A stretch of 12,863 nt of DNA from the NCBI GenBank assembly GCA_016927175.1, contig JAFGNC010000367.1, forward strand, positions 1 through 12,863, written 5' to 3'. Of the stretch, positions 5,716-12,863 are shown piece by piece. Both the position numbers and the translations under genes were made by a program. This DNA comes from Gammaproteobacteria bacterium. GTDB lineage: Bacteria > Pseudomonadota > Gammaproteobacteria > Steroidobacterales > Rariloculaceae. Numbering within the stretch: the first letter of the stretch is position 1; each line of letters starts with the position of its first letter. A model generated the notes under the pieces. It worked only from the letters and a program-made list of their open reading frames with translations. It was not told the DNA's origin and did not search any database.

Positions 5716-8700
5716 CTACAGATCCATCGACAGCTGCTCGCCGCCCTGCGGCGGTTGGCTCTGCGGCTCCGATCGCGGCTCCGATCGCGGTTCCGCTCCG
5801 CCAGGCTTCGTCGAGGGCTCCTCCGGAGTGCTGCCCTGCGCCGGCCCGGTCTCGATCCTGACGGCGCCGCCGCCGACCGGGAAGTGCAGCCAGCAGCTCG
5901 CGACGCTGCCGCCGCACGCGCGCAGCGCAGCGGCATAGACCGCGAGCTGCCCCGCGTGCTCGCGCGCCTCGTTCGCCCATTCGGATCTCGGCCGCGGCGA
6001 AGACTTGTGGTCGATCACGACCCATCCGTCCGGCGTGTCGAGCAGGACGTCGATCCAGCCGCGCACGGCGCGTGCGTCGTCGAGCCGGTGCGAGATCGGA
6101 TACTCCGTCAGGATGCGCGTCGGCGCGAAGCGCGCGCCGATCCAGTCACGAAACGCTCGAGCGGCCCCGAGCGCGTCGTCCGCGTCGACATACGTGCCGA
6201 CGCCGGCCGCATCGAGCAGCGCCCGCGTGCGCGGGTGCGCATCGTCGCGGCCCGGGTTGTTCAGCTCCGCGGCGATCGCCGCATGCAGCGCGAGCCCGAT
6301 CGCGTTCATGTCCGAGCCGTGCAGCGGGATCCGGGCGCCGAGGCTCACGGTCTCGGCGATGCGCGCGCTGTCGTCCGTCTCGGCATCGGACGGGCTGACC
6401 CGCTCGCGCAACGGCAAGTCGAGCGGCGCGCGCTCCGCGAGCCGGCGCGGCGCGAAGGCTTCCGGCTCGACGGCGCGCGCCGAGTCGGCATCGAGGTTCG
6501 CGATCGCCGTCGGGATCGTCTCTCCGTCGGCGAGCATCAGGGCCTCGCCGTCCGGCAGCAGGTAGTCGCCGCTGAACGAGTTCAGCCACGCGTCCGGGCG
6601 CGGCTTCTTCGGCGGCAGGACCAGCACGAGCGTGTCACGGGCGCGCGTCAGGCCGACGTAGGCGAGCCGCCGGTTCTCGGCTTCGCCGCGCGCGAGGCAG
6701 GACGTGCCCTCGCGCGACGCGAGAATCGCGTCGAGCACGGGCAGGCCCTTCTTGTGACTGCCGAACAGCTGCGGCCAGAAGCGCACGACGCGGTTCGCGA
6801 GCGGCTGCGCGACGTCGAACCCGCCGCCGTCGCTCTCGATCCGCACGTCCCACAGCCGCGGCCGCCAGCCGTAATCGAGATGCGTCGCGACGACGACCGG
6901 CCACTCGAGACCCTTGGCCTTGTGGTACGTCAGCACGTGGACGGCGTCGCCCGTCGTGACGACCGGCTGCAGGTCGAGCTCGGCCGAATGCGGGTTCTCG
7001 AGCCAGAACAAAAAGCCCGTCAGCGTCGCGGCCAGGTGCTGAGAATCGCAGTGCCGTTCGTACTCGACCGCCAGGTTCAGCAACGCGTCGAGATTGCGCT
7101 GACGCTGCGCGGCCTTGATCGCGTTCGGGCCCCACGCCGTGACGACGTCGCGAATGCCGACGTAGTTCAGCACGCGCGCGACGATCTCGACCGGCGACTG
7201 CGTGCCCGTCGCGTCGCGCAGCGCGGCGAGCTTCGCGACGATCGGGTGGGAAGCCTCGGCCCACGCGTACCCGTCGCCGCCGCCCGCGAGCCAGCGCAGC
7301 CGGTCGGCGAGCCACTCCTCGGGCTCGGTGCAATCGGCCATCGAGATGATCTCCGCCGTCGCGAGCGTGTCGGCCGCGTCGTTTAGCCGCCTGAGGCACG
7401 CCTTCGCGAGGCAGACCTCGGGCACCGTCAGCAGGCCGGACAGCGTCATCTTCATCGGCACGTTGGCGGCTCTGAGCGCTTTGGCGATCGTCTCGACGTG
7501 CCCGTTGCTCGCCGCGAGCACGGCGATGTCGCCCCAGCGGACGAGGCGGGGCGCTTTCGTGTCGGGGTCGACGATGCGGTGGCCGGAGCGCACGAGCTCA
7601 GCGATGCCGGTGGCGAGCGCGGCGGCGCGCGCTTCGTCGCCGCCGTCGATCGTCCAGCGCAGCACGGCGGGCTCGTCCGTCAGCTCCTCGCGTTTCGGCG
7701 CGAGCCGGATCTGCTCGGCCGGCAGCTCGCCGCCGAAAGCCTGGGTGAACACGCTGTTCACGTAGCCGACCAGCGCCGGCCGCGAGCGCCACGAATGCTC
7801 GAGCACTTCCGCGCCGCCGCCGAGCTTCGTCAGCTCGGCCAGCGTGTCGCGGACGAGCTCCGGATCGCAGCCCCTGAAGCCGTAGATCGCCTGCTTGACG
7901 TCGCCGACGAAGACGACCCGGTCCGCGAGCTGCGCGAGCTTCATGAAGATCGCGAGCTGCATCGGGTTCGTATCCTGGAACTCGTCGACGAGCAGCAGCT
8001 CGAGCTCGTCGGAGAGCCGCTCGCGCACAGGCGGCTCGTCCAGCGCCTTCAGCAGCAGCTGCTCCATGTCGCTGAAGTCGATCAGGCCGCGCGAGATCTT
8101 GATGACCTGAAAGCGGCTCAGCGACGCCGCCGCGATCGCATAGGCGCGCTCGACGTAGTCGCGCACGTCCGCATGAAAGCGCGGGTGGCGGTCGTACACG
8201 GCCGCCGCCGCGCGGACCAGCGCCGCGATCGGCTCGCTCTTCTTCGTCGCGCTCTTCTTGCTGGCGCTGATCCAGTACTTCCACGGCGCCGGCGGCCGGC
8301 GCAGCTGATAGACGGCGGCCTTCAGCCACGCGTAGTACTCGGCCGTGCCGGACGTCGTGTCGTATTCGAGGTCGATTGAATCGAGCGCCTCGACGATCGT
8401 GTCGAGGAGCTTGCGGTCGTGGTCGGACCGCTGCGGCGCCGGAAACCCGGCCAGCAGGTCGTCGGCGCAGCGTCGGCCCATGTCGGCCAGCGCAGCCGGC
8501 GCGATGTCGTTGTCGCGCGCGCGGTCCGCGATGTTCTTGACGTCGGCGCGCCAGTCGGGGACGTCGAGCCGGTAGGCGAGCGCGTTCATCGCGCGCGCGC
8601 TGCCGGGCGGCAGCTCGATGTCGCTGCCGCCGGTGGCTGTCAGCGCATCGTCGAGCGCCTGATTGAAGAAACCCCTGCAGTCCTCGAGGCTCGCGACGTT

Positions 8701-9030
8701 CAGCTCCGGCGACAAGCCGAGCTCGAACGCGAAGCGCTTCAGCAGTTTCTCGCAGACGCTGTGCACAGTGCCGATCAGCGCCTGCGCCGTCTGCTCGGCG
8801 AGCGCGATGCGGCCGCTCCTGATCAGACGCTCGCGCACCCGCTCGCGCAGCTCGCCGGCCGCCTTGACCGTGAACGTCGTGCCGATCACCCGGCTCGGCG
8901 CGATGCCTTCCTCGACCAGCGCCTTCTCGAGCTCCTGCGTCAGCCGATAAGTCTTGCCGCTGCCCGCGCCGGCGCTGATGAATCGGACGTGCGCGAACGC
9001 GGCGGCCTTGCTGTCCGGCTCGGCGCTCAC
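5716..9030 (-). CDS. AddA/RecB-like UvrD-family helicase-nuclease
   Basis: The 1104-residue product has a full set of SF1 helicase motifs: Walker A GAGSGKT (21-27), Ia TTFTVKAAGELRERV (51-65), II VDEFQDT (348-354), III VGDVKQAIYGFRG (375-387), IV EHSWRSRP (411-418), V LTYHKAKGLEWP (700-711) and VI RLAYVGLTRARD (788-799). A RecB-type PD-(D/E)XK nuclease follows: His916 (IGLALH), Glu976 (TEYPIS), Asp994 (GWID), Asp1007 and Lys1009 (VIDHK), and QLAVY (1028-1032). It should unwind and degrade double-strand DNA ends with the product of the overlapping upstream gene, preparing them for RecA recombination. It is somewhat shorter than typical AddA. The start is GTG at 9030, overlapping the upstream TGA as GTGA, with a good ribosome-binding site. 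A Pro/Glu-rich tail (1062-1098) ends in QLSMDL. Whether to name it addA or recB is left open. Confidence 0.93.
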   Translation of the reverse strand: MSAEPDSKAAAFAHVRFISAGAGSGKTYRLTQELEKALVEEGIAPSRVIGTTFTVKAAGELRERVRERLIRSGRIALAEQTAQALIGTVHSVCEKLLKRFAFELGLSPELNVASLEDCRGFFNQALDDALTATGGSDIELPPGSARAMNALAYRLDVPDWRADVKNIADRARDNDIAPAALADMGRRCADDLLAGFPAPQRSDHDRKLLDTIVEALDSIDLEYDTTSGTAEYYAWLKAAVYQLRRPPAPWKYWISASKKSATKKSEPIAALVRAAAAVYDRHPRFHADVRDYVERAYAIAAASLSRFQVIKISRGLIDFSDMEQLLLKALDEPPVRERLSDELELLLVDEFQDTNPMQLAIFMKLAQLADRVVFVGDVKQAIYGFRGCDPELVRDTLAELTKLGGGAEVLEHSWRSRPALVGYVNSVFTQAFGGELPAEQIRLAPKREELTDEPAVLRWTIDGGDEARAAALATGIAELVRSGHRIVDPDTKAPRLVRWGDIAVLAASNGHVETIAKALRAANVPMKMTLSGLLTVPEVCLAKACLRRLNDAADTLATAEIISMADCTEPEEWLADRLRWLAGGGDGYAWAEASHPIVAKLAALRDATGTQSPVEIVARVLNYVGIRDVVTAWGPNAIKAAQRQRNLDALLNLAVEYERHCDSQHLAATLTGFLFWLENPHSAELDLQPVVTTGDAVHVLTYHKAKGLEWPVVVATHLDYGWRPRLWDVRIESDGGGFDVAQPLANRVVRFWPQLFGSHKKGLPVLDAILASREGTSCLARGEAENRRLAYVGLTRARDTLVLVLPPKKPRPDAWLNSFSGDYLLPDGEALMLADGETIPTAIANLDADSARAVEPEAFAPRRLAERAPLDLPLRERVSPSDAETDDSARIAETVSLGARIPLHGSDMNAIGLALHAAIAAELNNPGRDDAHPRTRALLDAAGVGTYVDADDALGAARAFRDWIGARFAPTRILTEYPISHRLDDARAVRGWIDVLLDTPDGWVVIDHKSSPRPRSEWANEAREHAGQLAVYAAALRACGGSVASCWLHFPVGGGAVRIETGPAQGSTPEEPSTKPGGAEPRSEPRSEPQSQPPQGGEQLSMDL
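5764..5799. repeat. 12-bp tandem repeat in the helicase tail
   Basis: CGGCTCCGATCG occurs at 5764-5775 and again at 5776-5787, with a degenerate third copy at 5788-5799. On the - strand it encodes the repeated Ser-Glu-Pro-Arg residues of the disordered C-terminal tail. Confidence 0.75.
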
Positions 9031-11813
9031 TCGCCGTGCTCCCAGCCCGTCAGCAGCGCGAAGTCGTCGAACAGATCCGGCTCGTCGCGCGGCTTCAGCG
9101 CATCGTCGGGCGCCGCGGAGCGGTCGTCCGCCGCGGTGCCGGCGGCGTTGCACTCGACGCTGCCTGCGGCGAGCTGCGCCCAGCGCCAGTCGAACGCGCG
9201 GCACACCCGCGCCCAGACCCTGTCGGCGCCGACGGGTTCGCCGTCGGCCGGCGGATACTCGACGGCTTCGGCGAAGACATCCGTATCGGGCGCAACTACG
9301 TTCGCCGTCGTGACGATGAAGTACGCCTGCCGCGGCCAGGGCGGGGCGGCGCCGTCGCTGATCGCGCGGCGCATGTAGGCGTAGGCGATGAGCTGCAGCG
9401 CACGGTTGTCCGCCAGCTCGCGGCCGCGCCTGTCCTGGCCGCCCCATTTGACGTCGAGCACGATCTCGCGCCCGCGCGCGTCGGTCAGCAGCAGGTCGAT
9501 CGCGCCGCGCAGCCGCAGCTGCGGCGCGGGGCTGCCGACGCCGCCGACGCCGCCGACGCCGACGAACGGCACGTCGTGCCACTGCTCGGCCGCGACGCCG
9601 ACGATGCCGGCCTGCTTCAGCGCGCGCGTGAGCTCGAGCAGCGCGCTCTCGATCGTCGCGAGCGCGGCCGCGCGCGTGACGCCCATGCCCGGCTCGTCGA
9701 GCACGGCGCCTTCCTGCGCGACGATTCGCGGCAGCGTCGCGGCGAGCCACGCGAGCACGGCCGCGTCGTCCAGGTCCCGCCAGCTCGGCGCGCCGCCGGC
9801 GGGGAAAGCCTCGAAGAATTCCTGGAACACGCGGTGCGCAAGATTGCCGCACAGCAGCGGCAGGCCCGGCAGATTCGCGGCGCGGCCGGTCCGGAGCCGC
9901 GCGGGGTACGTCAGCACCCACTCGTGCGGATGGTCGATCAGCTTCGCGAGGCTCGAATAAGACTCCGCATCGCGCGGCTCGAGCCGGCAGTCCGGCGGCA
10001 GCGTCCACCAGCGCTTCGGAGCAGGCAGCGGGCGCAGCGGCAGCGGGCACGTCGGCACGCCGAGCGCCGGCATCGCGCCGCGGGCGTCGCCGCCGAGCAG
10101 CTCGTCCTCGACGCGGATCTCGTTGAAGCCGCGCACGAGGCTCGTCAGCCTGCTCCACAGCGGATGGTGGCCTTCGTCACGATCGTGCACGACGAGCACG
10201 CACTGCCGCCGCGCGTTCAGTATCGGCCGCTGCCAGGCGCGGCTTTGTGCCCGGATCGCTTCGTCCGCCGACGGCAGCGCGATGCCCTCGGCCGCGAGCT
10301 CGGCCAGCTCGCGTTCGGACCAGGGGCAGTCGATGCGAGGCGCGTGCGCGGCGAGGTCCCACCAGACGACGGTCTGCCATGGGCGCGTGATCGTCGCGGG
10401 CTCGGTCGTCGCGCGCACGTGGCGGGCCTCCGCGAACGTTCCCGGGTCCGCGGAATTGCCGGTGACCTCGTCGACCAGCTGCTCGAGCTCGATGCGTCCG
10501 ACGCGTGTCCGGCCGCGCTGCCGCAGGCTCTCGAGCGCGGCGATCAGCGCCTCGCCCTGGCCGTGGGCCGCGGCATAGAGATCCCTGTCCGCCGTCGGCG
10601 CGCCGTGCAGCCGGCCGCCGAGCCACGTCGTCGAGCGCTGCGCGCGGTCGATCAGCGTCTCGATCGGCGCACCCGCGTCGGGCGAATACGGCTCGGGCTC
10701 GAGCCAGTAGCGCACGTCGTCGAGGAGCTTCGCCGCCGCGGCGTCGTCGCCCGGCTCGCCGTCCGGCCGCGTCCTGCCGCGCGCAGCGATGCGCTCGAGC
10801 GCCTCCCGCCACGCGCGGCCGCCGACGCCGGGCTCCGACGCGACGGCTTCGGCCAGCGCCGAGCGTGCGAACCGCGGCAGCGGCCCCACAGGGTGCAGCA
10901 GAAACTGCAGCAGCAGCTGCGGGCTCGCCGGGGCCCACAGCAGGCCGAGCCCGAGCTTCAGCACCTGCGTCACCGCGCGAAAGCGCGAGTAGTGCTGGAA
11001 GCCCGCGCGGGGCAGCCCGACACGCTCGAGCGCGTTGTCGAGGATGATGCCGTCGCGCTCCGCGATCACGACCGTGTCGTCCGGCGCGTCGATCGCGAGC
11101 AGGTATTCGGCAAGCGTCTGTGCGGACAGATCGCGCGAGACGCCGCGCACGACGACGAAGCTGTCGTCGCCGGCGAGCTCCGCCGGCTCCGTCGGCCGGC
11201 CTTCCTCGTGCTCCGCCAGCGCGAGCAGGGTCTGCTGGACGCGGTGCAGGTCCGTGCCGGGCACGCCGCTCGCGGACGGGGAGACGCCGTCGGCCGTCCC
11301 GCAGTCGAAGTGCTCGAGCACGCTTCGCCATGCCGGCGGCAGCGCCGCCGGCTCGTCGTGCAGCACGATGCGGCGGATCTTCGCGTCGAGCCCGTCGCTC
11401 AGCGCCGCAGCGACCCGCTGCAGGCGCTGCCCGGGCGCCGGGGGGACACGCGTGACCGCGATCCGCTCGACGTCGCTCATGTCCGCGAGCCGCCGGGACA
11501 GGGCGGCGCCGGCGAAGCGGCCCTGCCAGCCGGCTTCGTACCAGCGTGCCCGCCAGTCGAGCAGCGTGCGCGCGGCGCCGATCGGGTCCAGCTGGAAGGA
11601 GCGGTGATAGAAGCGGTCCTCGTGGTCGAGATCGGCAAGGCATGCGCGGTACTCGAGCAGCGCTTCGCCCGGCCGGGCCGAGACCTGCGGCAGCCCGAGC
11701 CGCAGCTCGAGCAGCTCCAGCAGCCGAGCGGGGCCGGCGGCGATTTCGCCGAGCGTGTTTCTCGGCGGCTCCGGCTGCAGACCATCGAGCTCCGTGCCGA
11801 AGTGGACGATCAT
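9027..11813 (-). CDS. AddB-like subunit: inactivated helicase with a C-terminal PD-(D/E)XK nuclease
   Basis: The 928-residue product begins MIVHFGTELDG and has no Walker A motif, so its N-terminal helicase-like region should not hydrolyse ATP. The length and the pairing with an SF1 helicase fit the AddB or inactivated-superfamily-I-helicase type, which in AddAB scans DNA for the recombination hotspot sequence. The C-terminal RecB-type nuclease is complete: His660 (GNLAHRVFQEFF), Asp773 (GAIDLLL), Asp787 and Lys789 (VLDVK), and QLIAY (807-811). A Gly/Val linker (VGVGGVGGVG, 751-760) precedes the nuclease core. I see no Cys cluster flanking the nuclease like the iron-sulfur staple of Bacillus AddB; only Cys871 and Cys888 follow it. 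The ATG at 11813 overlaps the upstream stop as ATGA, and its own stop overlaps the helicase start as GTGA. The C-terminus carries DEPDLFDDF (910-918). Confidence 0.88.
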   Translation of the reverse strand: MIVHFGTELDGLQPEPPRNTLGEIAAGPARLLELLELRLGLPQVSARPGEALLEYRACLADLDHEDRFYHRSFQLDPIGAARTLLDWRARWYEAGWQGRFAGAALSRRLADMSDVERIAVTRVPPAPGQRLQRVAAALSDGLDAKIRRIVLHDEPAALPPAWRSVLEHFDCGTADGVSPSASGVPGTDLHRVQQTLLALAEHEEGRPTEPAELAGDDSFVVVRGVSRDLSAQTLAEYLLAIDAPDDTVVIAERDGIILDNALERVGLPRAGFQHYSRFRAVTQVLKLGLGLLWAPASPQLLLQFLLHPVGPLPRFARSALAEAVASEPGVGGRAWREALERIAARGRTRPDGEPGDDAAAAKLLDDVRYWLEPEPYSPDAGAPIETLIDRAQRSTTWLGGRLHGAPTADRDLYAAAHGQGEALIAALESLRQRGRTRVGRIELEQLVDEVTGNSADPGTFAEARHVRATTEPATITRPWQTVVWWDLAAHAPRIDCPWSERELAELAAEGIALPSADEAIRAQSRAWQRPILNARRQCVLVVHDRDEGHHPLWSRLTSLVRGFNEIRVEDELLGGDARGAMPALGVPTCPLPLRPLPAPKRWWTLPPDCRLEPRDAESYSSLAKLIDHPHEWVLTYPARLRTGRAANLPGLPLLCGNLAHRVFQEFFEAFPAGGAPSWRDLDDAAVLAWLAATLPRIVAQEGAVLDEPGMGVTRAAALATIESALLELTRALKQAGIVGVAAEQWHDVPFVGVGGVGGVGSPAPQLRLRGAIDLLLTDARGREIVLDVKWGGQDRRGRELADNRALQLIAYAYMRRAISDGAAPPWPRQAYFIVTTANVVAPDTDVFAEAVEYPPADGEPVGADRVWARVCRAFDWRWAQLAAGSVECNAAGTAADDRSAAPDDALKPRDEPDLFDDFALLTGWEHGE
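9039..9043 (-). promoter_or_regulatory. Shine-Dalgarno that decides the helicase GTG start
   Basis: On the - strand GGGAG lies eight bases upstream of GTG at 9030, inside the last codons of the preceding gene. The frame stays open for a long way upstream, so this site and the GTGA overlap are the reasons for choosing the GTG. Confidence 0.6.
9534..9560. repeat. Three perfect 9-bp tandem repeats in the nuclease gene
   Basis: GCCGACGCC is repeated exactly at 9534-9542, 9543-9551 and 9552-9560. Read on the - strand it encodes the Gly-Gly-Val repeats of the linker before the nuclease core. Copy-number changes would stay in frame. Confidence 0.85.
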
Positions 11814-12262
11814 CCGCTTCGCTCGCGCTCGTGACGCAACCGGGCCGCCGCTGCGAGCGCCGCGCCGGCGCGTGAGAGCTTCGGATTGCGCTCGATCTCG
11901 TGCCGGATCAGCCGCTCGACGACGGCTTTGTCGCCGCCGCACAGCGACAGCAATGCGGCTTCCTGGTTCCAGGGCTCGTGGCCCCGCCGACGCGGCTGCC
12001 ACAGCCGCGCTTTGCCGCGGCGCGGCCAAAGCTGCGCGGCGACGAGGACGGCGCCGCCGGCGAGCAGCAGCGCCTTGCCCTCGGGGCCGGCCCAGGACAT
12101 CGCGGCGCCGGTGATCGTCATCGCCGCGCCGGCCCAGCCCAAGCGCCGCGCGACGCGCCCCGCCCAGCTCGCGACGACCAGCGCGGCGCCGCCGAAAAAC
12201 AGCAGCCAGGCGGTCGTCGCGAGCAGCTCGGCTGCTGCGGGCGGGATCGGGAACGTCGGCAT
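11810..12262 (-). CDS. Small membrane protein, first gene of the helicase-nuclease operon
   Basis: This 150-residue protein has three likely membrane segments at about 12-34, 43-58 and 64-79. A basic stretch (RRGKARLWQPRRRGHEPW, 81-98) follows, then a soluble helical tail with LLSLCGGDKAVVERLIRHEI (104-123) and ERNPKLS. The spacing of Leu, Gly-Asp, Glu-Arg-Leu and Asn-Pro there looks like a conserved small domain that I recall from other unnamed bacterial membrane proteins, but I cannot name a family. The basic stretch implies a cytoplasmic tail. The stop overlaps the AddB-like start by four bases (ATGA), so it is co-translated with the repair genes. The ATG at 12262 lacks a strong ribosome-binding site. 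A link to DNA repair is inferred from position only. Confidence 0.8.
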   Translation of the reverse strand: MPTFPIPPAAAELLATTAWLLFFGGAALVVASWAGRVARRLGWAGAAMTITGAAMSWAGPEGKALLLAGGAVLVAAQLWPRRGKARLWQPRRRGHEPWNQEAALLSLCGGDKAVVERLIRHEIERNPKLSRAGAALAAAARLRHERERSG

Positions 12263-12309
12263 CTGGCGGGAATCGTGGGTGAGGCGATCGCTGTTCTTCG
12301 AGTCCCGGC

Positions 12310-12338
12310 AACCTAGGGGACTTCCGCGGCGGGGTCAA
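12310..12338 (-). promoter_or_regulatory. Candidate sigma-70-type promoter of the helicase-nuclease operon
   Basis: On the - strand TTGACC (12338 to 12333, five of six matches to TTGACA) is followed after exactly 17 bases by TAGGTT (12315 to 12310, three of six matches to TATAAT). Transcription would start near 12303 and leave a leader of about 40 bases before the ATG at 12262. The -35 and spacing are good; the -10 is weak. Confidence 0.45.
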
Positions 12339-12383
12339 ATGAGCGCGGCGGCAGCGGGCGCCCGGCGTTCGCGCCCGGGAGGT

Positions 12384-12389
12384 TAGAAT
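12384..12389 (+). promoter_or_regulatory. Candidate -10 element for the GMC oxidoreductase gene
   Basis: TAGAAT matches TATAAT at five of six positions and stands out in very GC-rich surroundings. No clear -35 is seen. A start near 12396 would give a leader of about 30 bases before the TTG at 12426. The element lies back to back with the divergent promoter candidate of the helicase-nuclease operon. Confidence 0.4.
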
Positions 12390-12425
12390 GCGCGCCGGAG
12401 CCCTGCCGCGAACACACCGGGAACG

Positions 12426-12863
12426 TTGAACGAATACGATTACATCATCGTCGGCGCCGGCACCGCCGGCTGCGTGCTCGCCAACCGCCTTTCCGCGGAC
12501 CCGGACGTCAGCGTTCTGCTGATCGAAGCGGGCGGAAAGGACGATTACTTCTGGATCGACATTCCCGTCGGGTACCTGTACACGATCGGCAATCCGCGCA
12601 CCGACTGGTGCTATGCGATCGAGCCGGACCCGGGCCTGAACGGCCGCACGATCGGCTACGCGAGGGGCAAAGGGCTCGGCGGGTGCTCGTCGATCAACGC
12701 GATGATCTACATGCGCGGTCAGCGCAGCGATTACGACCACTGGGCCGATCTCGGCAATCGCGGCTGGTCCTGGGACGACGTGCTGCCGGTCTTCAAGCGC
12801 TCCGAGGACTACCAGCACGGCGCGGACGAGTATCACGGCGCGGGCGGCGAGCTGCGCGTCGAG
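12426..12863 (+). CDS. GMC-family FAD oxidoreductase, N-terminal part (truncated by the window edge)
   Basis: The first 146 residues are visible. YDYIIVGAGTAGCVLANRL (4-22) is the FAD-binding Rossmann segment with GAGTAG at 10-15, and Glu34 (LLIEAGG) is placed to bind the adenosine ribose. RGKGLGGCSSINAMIYMRG (80-98) is the GMC signature. The choline dehydrogenase-like branch is likely: such flavoenzymes oxidise alcohols, including choline, sugars and polyethylene glycol. The catalytic His/Asn region lies beyond the window, so the substrate cannot be inferred. The start TTG at 12426 lies right before the conserved YDYIIVG; no ATG or GTG in this frame fits better. GGGAA at 12419-12423 is too close to be a good ribosome-binding site, so the start is less certain than the family. 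Confidence 0.9.
   Translation, partial: MNEYDYIIVGAGTAGCVLANRLSADPDVSVLLIEAGGKDDYFWIDIPVGYLYTIGNPRTDWCYAIEPDPGLNGRTIGYARGKGLGGCSSINAMIYMRGQRSDYDHWADLGNRGWSWDDVLPVFKRSEDYQHGADEYHGAGGELRVE

Noticed and set aside
3271..7386. Very long + strand open frame (1371 residues) across the barrel gene and into the helicase
   Set aside because: It is Arg/Gly/Ala-rich with no recognisable motif and lies over two clear genes on different strands; such frames are expected at this GC content.
9031..10158. Upstream extension of the helicase frame to about 10158
   Set aside because: The added part is Arg/Ala/Gly-rich and overlaps the nuclease domain of the preceding gene; helicase homology begins just after the GTG at 9030.
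9036..11834. 932-residue + strand open frame opposite the AddB-like gene
   Set aside because: Arg/Ala-rich antisense shadow; the - strand has complete nuclease motifs and fitting gene overlaps.
5716..12262. The helicase-nuclease operon as an anti-phage defence system
   Set aside because: Motif set and pairing fit housekeeping AddAB-type recombination, and no other defence gene or mobile-element signature is in the window.
12388..12429. 13-codon leader ORF (ATG at 12388) with a good GGGAGGT site, ending on the TTG start of the GMC gene
   Set aside because: The ATG overlaps the best -10 candidate (TAGAAT, 12384-12389), so it would not be transcribed from that promoter; probably chance. It would matter only if transcription starts further upstream.
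11814..12836. Upstream extension of the AddB-like frame to 12836
   Set aside because: It would cover the small membrane gene, the operon promoter candidate and antisense of the GMC gene; the recognisable start is MIVHFGTELDG at 11813.

Overview
The window is GC-rich bacterial DNA (near 70% by eye, not counted). Genes are tightly packed: three 4-base stop/start overlaps and two convergent gene pairs only 5 and 14 bases apart. A Sec-exported protein ending in an outer-membrane beta-barrel module, a possible Tat-exported oxidoreductase and a chromosomal-type helicase-nuclease pair point to a Gram-negative chromosome. Promoter style and gene content suggest a high-GC gammaproteobacterium, but that placement is inference. 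I see no rRNA, tRNA, CRISPR array, transposase or phage gene.

Layout. (1) Positions 1-107 hold the last codons of an unidentified + strand gene. A 286-base gap with a long hairpin follows, then a small + strand gene (394-720) for a membrane-anchored, Ala/His/Asp-rich protein with three Met-Asp-Asp repeats. (2) A - strand aldo/keto reductase (726-1676) has a twin-arginine leader. It diverges from a + strand DUF2254 membrane protein (1839-3203) across a 162-base intergenic region holding a perfect 10-bp inverted repeat. (3) The DUF2254 gene overlaps by GTGA a gene for an 833-residue exported protein (3200-5701). That protein contains a beta-helix, fibronectin III-like modules, a CFI-box/transmembrane segment, an internal signal-peptide-like segment and an outer-membrane beta-barrel. 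(4) On the - strand a three-gene overlapping operon (12262 down to 5716) encodes a small membrane protein, an AddB-like subunit (dead helicase plus RecB-type nuclease) and an AddA/RecB-like helicase-nuclease. (5) At the right edge a GMC-family FAD oxidoreductase starts on the + strand (12426) and runs out of the window.

How the genes work together. The two large - strand proteins should form an AddAB-type complex that processes double-strand DNA ends: one active SF1 helicase, one degenerate helicase and two nuclease domains. The helicase subunit ends in QLSMDL after a Pro/Glu-rich tail, which resembles a sliding-clamp-binding peptide. The membrane gene leading the operon may only share its transcript or may tie the complex to the membrane. 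The DUF2254/beta-helix/barrel pair looks like an envelope module. The two most unusual points are the apparent two-product exported polypeptide at 3200-5701 and the clamp-motif-like tail of the helicase.
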